From Begonia masoniana (taxonomy: Eukaryota > Streptophyta > Magnoliopsida > Cucurbitales > Begoniaceae), in assembly GCA_022432975.1 (NCBI GenBank), contig CM039502.1, forward strand, positions 20,175,228 through 20,239,227: a DNA stretch of 64,000 nt, written 5' to 3'. The stretch's first letter is position 1. Each line of letters starts with the position of its first letter. Made by a program: the position numbers and the translations under genes. This document shows positions 57,060 to 64,000 of this stretch, piece after piece. The notes under the pieces are model-generated. The model did no database searches, was not told where the DNA came from, and saw only the letters and a list, made by a program, of their open reading frames with translations.

Positions 57060-58848
57060 CTAGAGATGAAGATTCCAAACTGAGATTTTCGAACAATCCT
57101 GCAGTAGACCTTCCATCTGACTCTCATCCTCCACAATTTGTTCAACAAATTTACTTACCTGACAGAACAAATTCATAGTTTTATGAATTGAAGGCTAGGC
57201 CAAATAGTTATCAAGTTCAAAGAAAATTATCCATATGAGAGATTTACATGGTACTCGTCATTGATGGAGTCGATTCGTCGAACTGGTTCGAGAGTGGGTC
57301 GGCCCCACCTCTTGGCATCCCACAGTATCGTACTATTAAAAGCAAACCCGGAAATTTCAACATGGAATCTGCGAAATCTCACTTTCGGATCGTCTATTTT
57401 CCATCCTATTACTTGCGTTCCATTACAGATTGGCCCTTCGAGGATAGCTTTCCCTTCGTTTACTCTCAGTTTTGCCACGGTCCACGTTCCAAATCGCCTG
57501 AAAGTTCGAATAATAACACCATTTTTAAACAAGGAAAGCATAATTGACAAGTTAAGAATGCGTAATTAACGACGAGCCTAATACAGTTTATAAGCAAATC
57601 GCTATGCCATAAAACCAAAGAATCAATGACTGAGATACAAAGAATAGCAATGAGAATGACTGGGAAAATCTCGACCAAGAAATCAACAGAACTCCGAAAA
57701 ACAATGGACAGTGTTTCCACTTCCAATCAACTTAACTATATATGATTGAAGGAGTAATACCTAAGTCATTCCTTAAAACCCTCAAATCAGATTATATGTT
57801 CTAACTAACATGAAACTAGAAAATCATCAAACTTAAACTACTATAATCTCCATTTTAGTATGAAAAATCCCATTAGAATAAGTTTGACATAACCAGTTAA
57901 ACATGACCTTCATTGAGCAGGAATATGCTCAGTCAATGAGTGTAATAAGATAATTTAAAACTACCTGATCTGCCTGATCTGCTCAAAAAGACCAGCTGAG
58001 TAAATGTTACTCTCATCTGCAAAGTAGACGATGCCGTCTAGGTGGTGGGTTTCAATGTGTGACAATGCAGTGTTCCTCTGATGAATTTTCTCATCTCTCC
58101 CACCTGTTATGTTTTCATTGCAAACAAGATGCCTGTACGTAACTCCACTCTTCCTCAAAATGTCAGCCGTGTCCTCGGATTGGGAGTTCATCTCAACAAC
58201 AATCCACAAAATCAGAGGCTCAACGAGTTTTATCACTTGTGTCATACGGTTTAGATAATAGGCTTGAAATGGTCCAGCAGATGTTGGAGTTACAATTATC
58301 AACAGCTTCTGAAACTCGGGATTCGGATCTTGAACAAGTGACAGATTGTTACCTTTAGATATATGATATGCAAGTTTCATTTCCATCACATTTGTAGCAT
58401 TACCTGTCAAGTTTTCAACCTCTAAATCGACCAACTTTCTCGTAATATTATCGACCAACTGGAAATTCTGAACCTTCGATATCTCCTCAAAACGGAAGAC
58501 TTGATCCTTCGACGAAGCAAAAGGGGTAAGCCCGATTAAAACACCAACCATAAAAGAAAGGAAGAAATGAAAAAGCATTTTTCTCCATAATTGGCCCTTT
58601 GGTTTGGCCTTCTCGAGGGACCTGGAGGATCTCGGCCAGAAAACACCACCGAATAATGCCTGTGTATCCAATGAAGTCAACATAGAAGATAGTCCACTTG
58701 ATGGTGAATAGTTTTGAGGAGAAGATGATGATTTGGAAAGAGGAGAAGATGATGACTTGGATAGAGGAGAAGCCACTAAACTCATTTCTCCATTCAGTGA
58801 AGCTCCAGAACGAGGAACGGGAGACAAGGTTCTTCTAATGGAAGCCAT
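57060..58848 (-). CDS. IRX9H: GT43 glycosyltransferase, probable beta-1,4-xylosyltransferase IRX9H-like, 3 exons
   Basis: GT43 proteins work in the Golgi in elongating the xylan backbone. Exons on the minus strand are 58848-57965, 57497-57248 and 57158-57060, with GT-AG borders and matching phases; together 410 codons plus stop. The start MASIRRTLSPVPRSG matches the remembered IRX9H N-terminus. Residues about 91-110 (MLFHFFLSFMVGVLIGLTPF) form the single signal-anchor membrane segment, as in type II Golgi enzymes. The catalytic domain starts LLIIVTPTS (182-190). The DxD-like position is FADESN (276-281), and exon 2 gives FGTWTVAKL, EGPICNGTQVIGW and EISGFAFNSTILWDAKRW. Exon 3 has FVEQIVEDESQMEGLLQDCS. 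It ends WNLHL followed by TAG; the next codons still read SSNLLHSTKPVTGK before another stop, so the usual C-terminal tail may be truncated. Potential N-glycosylation sites include NIT (134) and NLT (146). Confidence 0.9.
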
Positions 58849-59817
58849 TGAAGATGGGAAAAGAACCAGCTAACTCAGTAATAAAATTATTTTCCTAGGA
58901 TTAATTGCAGCAATCAACAGATGCCAAATAAAAAACCATATGTATACTTCGTCTCTGCATATTTTACCAGGAAAGTAATTGAATCACTGTTCATAACCCA
59001 AATCATTATCATATGTCCAAGTTTAACCAGAATCAAACTAACTATTTCTGGCCTGGAGAATGCCCGAAAAATCACTGAATTCAAAAAAAAAAAAAAAATT
59101 CTGATCCCCTAAATGAACCAACTAAAGAAAACTGAAACATTCAAAAAGAGGAAGCTCAATTCCCACTTCCAATACCTGAAACAGCGAATTCTGCAGCACA
59201 AACGACATTATACTCTTTCGATCAAATCAAATGGGTGAATGAGTCGCCAAATTCAACAAATACTCGCTAAACAGCAACAAAGAGCCAGCAATCACGGCCT
59301 CTCAGATAAACTCTTGCTCGCGACTTGCCCACTTGCCGGGTGCTGAACCAAATAAACCAATTTTCACTTCTCCGAGGCCGCAAAGTAACTGCAAATCTCC
59401 GCAAAACTGGGGTGGGAGATTGGAGCTTCGTAAAGTGGTAGACGTTAGATAAATACTCCCCATTTTCTAATATATGCTTATCCTCTTTCTCTGCTTCAAA
59501 ACACCCAGATTCAGACAAGAGGAGAGTGAATCATCAGTGAAACCAAAAGTAAGAACGAATGGAAGAAGCAATCGTCGAATCCGCAATCCGATTTCCGAGC
59601 GCCGTTAATGACTGGGACAGAAAATGAAATGTCGGGCGAACGGTCAGTTCGCTCTCCTCAGCGCGGTTATACTTATGTAAGCCATTAATTAAAATAATAA
59701 ATTCGATCAAATGTATTGCACAAGTAATTATTATATTTCTATAATAAAATAAAATAAAAAGTCTAATTTGATCCTCCAACTATGAGGTGGGACAAAATAA
59801 ACTTTCCATACTATTAA
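58849..59817 (-). promoter_or_regulatory. 5' UTR and promoter region of the IRX9H-like gene
   Basis: No coding is supported. On the minus strand CTGTTTCAG|GTATTGG (about 59173-59188) could be a splice donor and CCTAG|GAAAAT (about 58897) an acceptor, which would make a 5' UTR intron; this is inference only. The stretch up to the Pack-MULE at 59827 is AT-rich. Confidence 0.35.
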
Positions 59818-59980
59818 AATTTTAAAGGGAAAAGTATCATTTAGACCCCAATGTATGGGGTCAGTGGTCATTTGGCCCCTAACGTTTAATTTTTACCCAA
59901 TCAAACCCTAACGTATAAAACGTTTGCCATTCAAACCCTACAGTCAAATTTTCAGTTAAATTTTTTTAAAATTTCCAAAC

Positions 59981-59989
<9 letters not shown>

Positions 59990-60028
<39 letters not shown>

Positions 60029-60165
60029 CGCAGACCATTTCGTGGAGATCATCGGTCTCTCTCTCTCTCTCTGCCTCGCAGACCACCCTCTCTCTCTCTG
60101 TCTCGCAGACCATTTCGTGGAGATCATCGGTCTCTCTCTCTCTCTCTCTGCCTCGCAGACCATTT
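59990..60165. repeat. CT microsatellites and duplicated arm segments
   Basis: (CT)n runs at 59985-60024, 60057-60072, 60088-60099 and 60132-60147 separate copies of 'gcctcgcagaccatttcg', 'tggagatcatcggtctctc'. The right arm has only one copy (61420-61470). Confidence 0.85.
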
Positions 60166-60504
60166 CGTGGAGATCATCGATGGTTTTCTATCTGCTAGGC
60201 TCGATTTTCATCACTTTATGAACGTATAACGTTCTTTTTTTCTCCTTCGAAGCAGCGAAGTAGAGGTGTGTGCAGAATATTACCTACCCTCGTTCTCTCC
60301 CTCGCTCTCTTTCATTTCCGCCATTGTTTTACAGAGAAAAAGCTTAACATTTCTAAAAAAAGTATGGCTAAAATTTTCACTAATTTTTGTCGATTAGCAA
60401 TACAGACTACAGTGGAACTGTTCAAATTCATATCTACCAGAGAAAATAAAGTATTGTTAATGGGCAAGCGACTCTTTCTCTCTCCTACCTTCGCTCTCTC
60501 TCCT

Positions 60505-60860
60505 TGCGCGTACCGTGCATCAGTGAAAAACCGGTCGACACTTACAAAATTGGTTGACACCTAAACCCTCTCGGGTTGCATCACTTGGTAATATCGGTCG
60601 ACACCTAAGCATATCGGTAGACACCTCACTTGCAGAAAAAGGGCGTTATTCAGGTTAATCTCTCTCTCTCTCTCTCTCTCCTGCGCGTACCGTGCATCAG
60701 TGAAAAACCGGTCGACACTTACAAATTGGTTGACACCTAAACCCTCTCGGGTTGCATCACTTGGTAATATCGGTCGACACCTAAGCATATCGGTAGACAC
60801 CTCACTTGCAGAAAAAGGGCGTTATTCAGGTTAATCTCTCTCTCTCTCTCTCTCTCCGTA
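60505..60860. repeat. Tandem duplication with 177-bp period inside the Pack-MULE
   Basis: The block starting 'tgcgcgtaccgtgcatcag' occurs at 60505 and again at 60682, each followed by 'aaaaccggtcgacactt', 'ggttgcatcacttggtaat', 'catatcggtagacacctc' and a (CT)n run. The two copies are almost identical, so the duplication is recent. Confidence 0.9.
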
Positions 60861-61266
60861 AAACTCCACCATTCTTCAAATCAACCAGTGCCTTCGACGA
60901 CAGCCCCTTCCTGGGCCTCAAATTCTATGGCCTCTGCGATATTTCCTCTCCCTCAGCATCTTCACCTTCCCGTTTTCCCTCCTTAACTTCATCTTCTTCG
61001 GGGCTCTCGCCTCGCTCGGAATGTATCGCGGATACGTCTGCCGAGGAGCCAGAGGTGAAAGCCACCCGGTTTCGAGCAGCCCTCGATCCAATCCGAGAGT
61101 GATTTCGGGCAGATTCAGCTTTGGAATGGTCGGCAGCAGCAGAGGACTCGCTGACACCGGAGCGGCGAAAGCGGTGGCTAGTATTGGTCTGGTTCTTCCC
61201 ACCCCATCTCAGGAATGGTAAGGAAAAAGTGTGCAGAGGCTGAGACTTCACCGGGCCGGTAGCCAT
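60857..61266 (-). pseudogene. Captured fragment of a DUF1639-family gene
   Basis: On the minus strand MATGPVKSQPLHTFSLPFLR (from 61266) is followed by a Ser/Arg-rich part and an acidic stretch (ESPEEDEVKEGKREGEDAEG). It then reads EEISQRP*NLRPRKGL, where the stop TAG replaces the Trp of the PWNLRPRK signature. After VDLKNGGVLR it runs into CT-repeat. The start and the signature are typical of plant DUF1639 proteins, whose function is unknown. Only the first part of such a protein is present, and it lies between the inverted arms of a Mutator-like element, so it is a captured fragment and not the host gene. Confidence 0.8.
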
Positions 61267-61438
61267 TGAAACCCAAAACAAAGTCCACTTCGTCCAACCC
61301 CGCTCGCATATAATATTCTGCACGCACCTCTACTTCGCTGCTTCGAAGGAGAAAAAAAGAACGTTATACGTTCATAAAGTGATGAAAATCGAGCTAGCAG
61401 ATAGAAAACCACCGATGATCTCCACGAAATGGTCTGCG

Positions 61439-61474
<36 letters not shown>

Positions 61475-61637
61475 GTTTGGGAATTTTAAAAAAATTTAAC
61501 TGAAAATTTGACTGTAGGGTTTGAATGGCAAACGTTTTATACGTTAGGGTTTGATTGGGTAAAAATTAAACGTTAGGGGCCAAATGACCATTGACCCCAT
61601 ACGTTGGGGTCTAAATGATACTTTTCCCAATTTTAAA

Positions 61638-62560
61638 TTATCTCCACCGAACAAGACAGTCATCATCGTTAGACGCTGTTAAATATACTCGTGGTCGCCC
61701 GAGGTTTAAGTGAGGGCGACCGCGTTTTACATGATGTCAAACTAGGGTAACCTCCACAGTAGTCCACGTTTTAAGTAAAGTCGTCCTCGTTTTTACACAT
61801 TGTTGCCCGCAGAGGTCCTAACATAAATTCGAGGTCGCCCTCGTTACTTTGTTATTCTTAACCTTATCTATACATTTCTTGTATCTTTGTTATTTTTTAT
61901 GGTTCTAAAAGTAGTGAAAGTCTAATTTATATTTTCTCGAAACAACAATTTTTGTTTTTTTGCCTTTTGAAAATCTTGGAATGAATTTATTTTAGTGCTC
62001 AAATGCTTAAAAATAGTCCAAAAAACTGTGTTAACAGCATAGCTTTGAGTTATCTGCTTCGTTTTGGAGGATTTATGACCAAATTACTGAAGCGAGAATA
62101 TGGTCGTAGTGCATCTGATTTTCTTAATCTTCTCTCCAATTCATAAAACAATTATCAATGGAGTGTAAACAGAGTAATGAGGGCGATCTCGAATTTATAT
62201 TAGGTCGCTTGCGCAACGAGGGCGATGATGACTCTTATTTTAGAGTCATTTTATACTAATTTTACATAAGAAAACTTATATGAAGTGAGTGATTGCAACA
62301 ATAAATTGATATGGATTTATTATAAATGCTATGCAATGCTGCATCATTAGTGTTTTGATGGAATTTAATATATTTTATGCAGATTTTCTCTTAAAAGCAG
62401 ATTTTGTCTCTTTATTTTGAATTTTATATTTTCATAATCGAATGCTATTTTTATAGTGGGAAATTCAAATTCAAAAGCTGAAGATTATGGAGAGAGAGGA
62501 ATCAAATTAAGAAAAATCGAGAAATTTATTGTTTTGAATATGGTAACATAATAAATGGAT
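61638..62560. other. Unassigned region with GGCGACC/GGTCGCC motifs
   Basis: No gene is seen. Short motifs such as 'gagggcgacc' and 'aggtcgccctcgtta' recur in both orientations at 61690-61860 and again at 62180-62230. This resembles subterminal repeats of DNA transposons, but no ends or target duplication were found. Confidence 0.35.
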
Positions 62561-62589
62561 ATTATTTGGTTGCAGAATCAATAAGGAAA

Positions 62590-62890
62590 AGTGTAAAGAC
62601 AAACGCAGCGGTAGAAGCACTAAACGACAAAAGCAATCGGATGACTTAAATAAATGGGGCAGCAATCGGTAGATAAAAAGCTGGGCAGCGGAAGATGCTG
62701 AAAGAAAAGAAATAGTAAGGGAAGCTGGGCAACGGAAGATACTGAGAGAAGGAAATAGAATAAAGACAATTTGGGCAGCGGAAGAATACTAACAAGGGCA
62801 GCACTAGATGACAAAGTTGGTGGTGGATGCTGAAAGAAGAAAAAAATGTGGGCAACGGAAGCAGTAAAAATCTGGGCAGCACTAAAAGCC
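62590..62890. repeat. Irregular repeats with GGGCAGCGGAAGA core
   Basis: Units such as 'ctgggcagcggaagatgctg', 'tgggcaacggaagatactga' and 'gggcagcactaaa' recur at spacings of roughly 30-50 bases from about 62660 to 62890. The preceding 'gcactaaacgacaaaagcaa' recalls motifs in the solo LTRs at 20082 and 48830. The minus-strand Ser/Pro/Phe-rich reading frames over this part are considered spurious. Confidence 0.65.
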
Positions 62891-63290
62891 AAAAATCAAT
62901 GAAAGAATAAAGAGAATAAAAGATCTGGAGAGAGAAGCCAAAAACCAGGGAGAGAAAGTCATTTTTTTGGAATAAAAAAAATGGACTAATAAAAGCATAA
63001 AGATTAGAGAGAGAAAAGAGATTATGATATGCATAGCAAAAAAAGGGGATATTGGAAACAAATAAATATGATTAAAAATTCCAAAAACAATGAGGAGGAG
63101 ATGGTGGTGTAACTTCTGGGGGGAGAGGAATTCTGGAACAGAGGAGGAGAACCTACGTCATTCCTTTGATTTTTCTTCTCTTTTTCTTCTTCTCTTATTT
63201 TATTATTTTTATGTTATTGTTTTTAGTTTTATTTTTTATTATGTTTAGTAGCTAAACTCATATTCTTGGTTAGCAGAGAAAGTACTCATT
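62891..63290. other. Purine-rich then AT-rich sequence, nothing recognised
   Basis: From 62891 to about 63150 the sequence is A/G-rich; it then becomes T-rich. There is no supported coding or bounded element. Confidence 0.35.
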
Positions 63291-63985
63291 ACATGTTTTA
63301 TGATTGATCTATGAATGCTATGTATTTTTCATTGGATGATTTCTCATGATTTGAACTGCTTAATTCAATTTATGTCGATAGACAATTTTGATTTCACATA
63401 TTCCTATTGTATAGATAGGTAAATAGGAATCAAAGATGCATAAGAAATTGAATAGATTAAAAGTGTTGCAAAGTAGCTAACATTAATCTATTTGGCATTT
63501 AAGAATAGGTTCACAAGAAAATTCAGATTAAGTTTTTGCCTTTTCAAAATCGAAAAGAAAATTCCAAAACGAATTTATCTAAGCAATTCGACGGAACCCT
63601 AGAAATATAAGAATTCTTGCTGTTCTGTGATTAATACTGTAGCATTGCTTATGCATTTTTGTTTGGAACAATCTTTCGTGATATTCCTTGTCTAATTCAA
63701 TTCATATCGACAGATAGTTTGATGTTTCATGTTTATATTTTATCAACAGGTAAATATAAAAGTTAAGATGCACGATTGATTAATTGGATTAATATATTAC
63801 ACAGTAGTTAACGTTAATTCAATTGGCATTAAGAATAGGGTTTATGGAAATTCAATGTTAGTTATCTTCTTTCACAGTCGAGAGAAATTCTAAAATTGAA
63901 TTTATATAGGCAATTCGAAAGAAACCTATAACTATTGTTATTCTTGCTGTTCTAGACTTATGCTGTAGTGTCAATAATAATTGCA
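63290..63985. repeat. Two diverged tandem copies with about 332-bp period
   Basis: The block at 63361 ('taattcaatttatgtcgata', then 'aggtaaataggaatcaaaga', 'ttaagaataggttcac' and 'ttcttgctgttct') recurs from 63693 ('taattcaattcatatcgaca' and so on) in the same order. Many substitutions separate the copies. The right copy may continue beyond the window. Confidence 0.75.
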
Positions 63986-64000
63986 TGTAAAGAGGAAATC

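Larger units (their letters stand above)
59827..61628. mobile_element. Pack-MULE carrying a DUF1639 gene fragment
   Basis: It starts GGGAAAAGTATCATTTAGAC and ends with the complement, ..GATACTTTTCCC. The 9-bp target duplication aattttaaa lies at 59818-59826 and 61629-61637. The inverted arms are long, about 59827-60282 and 61311-61628; the left one is lengthened by CT-repeats and by repeated 'tcgcagaccatttcgtgg' units. No transposase is seen. The interior contains a minus-strand piece of a host gene (60857-61266) and a tandem duplication (about 60505-60860), so it fits a Mutator-like element that picked up host sequence. Confidence 0.9.

Noticed and set aside
57248..57569. Plus-strand ORFs of about 100 codons
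   Set aside because: Antisense to exon 2 of the GT43 gene, which has a clear family match on the minus strand.
59966..60163. Arg/Glu-repeat ORF on the minus strand
   Set aside because: Produced by CT microsatellites in the Pack-MULE arm.

Overview
This is nuclear DNA of a flowering plant, most likely a dicot. The genes have spliced GT-AG introns, the proteins resemble plant RRP46, NPF transporters and GT43 IRX9H, and the repeats are plant Ty1/copia, chromodomain Ty3/gypsy, hAT and Mutator-like elements. The species cannot be fixed from the sequence alone. About three quarters of the window is transposable-element DNA.

Only two host genes look intact or nearly so. At 2598-5218 (+) is an eight-exon gene for the RNA-exosome core subunit RRP46 (244 aa), with a 21-nt microexon. 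At 57060-58848 (-) is a three-exon family GT43 xylan-type glycosyltransferase of the IRX9H kind (410 aa as spliced here). A third host gene, an NRT1/PTR (NPF) transporter, is dead. Its pieces lie at 8030-8227, 9116-10079 and 30754-31319 and are separated by insertions; its 3' end is not found in the window.

The NPF gene is a stack of nested insertions whose order can be read from target-site duplications (TSDs). A solo LTR (8228-9115, TSD cctat) splits exon 2. A copia element (10080-30753, TSD attcc) splits exon 3. That copia is split in gag by a Tekay-like chromodomain gypsy element on the minus strand (10774-26808, TSD ccctc). The gypsy element is in turn split by a solo LTR of its own family in opposite orientation (14576-17057, TSD agaag) and by a SIRE-like copia solo LTR (20082-21577, TSD tccac). 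Next to it, a minus-strand copia (31320 to about 43734) is split by a plus-strand gypsy (31775-39783, TSD actga), itself split by another solo LTR (34474-36887, TSD ctatg). A third gypsy element (45674-55354, +) carries a solo LTR (48830-50954).

The most striking object is a tandem array of exactly 79 copies of a 31-bp GC-rich hairpin unit (22318-24766), present in only one LTR of the 10.8-26.8 kb gypsy element. The partner LTR has two copies. The unit has no stop codon in the frames that matter and 31 is not a multiple of three, so the array creates spurious ORFs of about 850 codons in all three plus frames and one minus frame.

The right side holds DNA transposons: a Mutator-type foldback element (55796-56587, 9-bp TSD) and a Pack-MULE (59827-61628, 9-bp TSD) that carries a piece of a DUF1639 gene with a nonsense codon in its signature motif. 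On the left a non-autonomous hAT element (6033-7426, 8-bp TSD) lies between RRP46 and the NPF pseudogene. The last 2.4 kb is unassigned, AT-rich and contains diverged tandem repeats.
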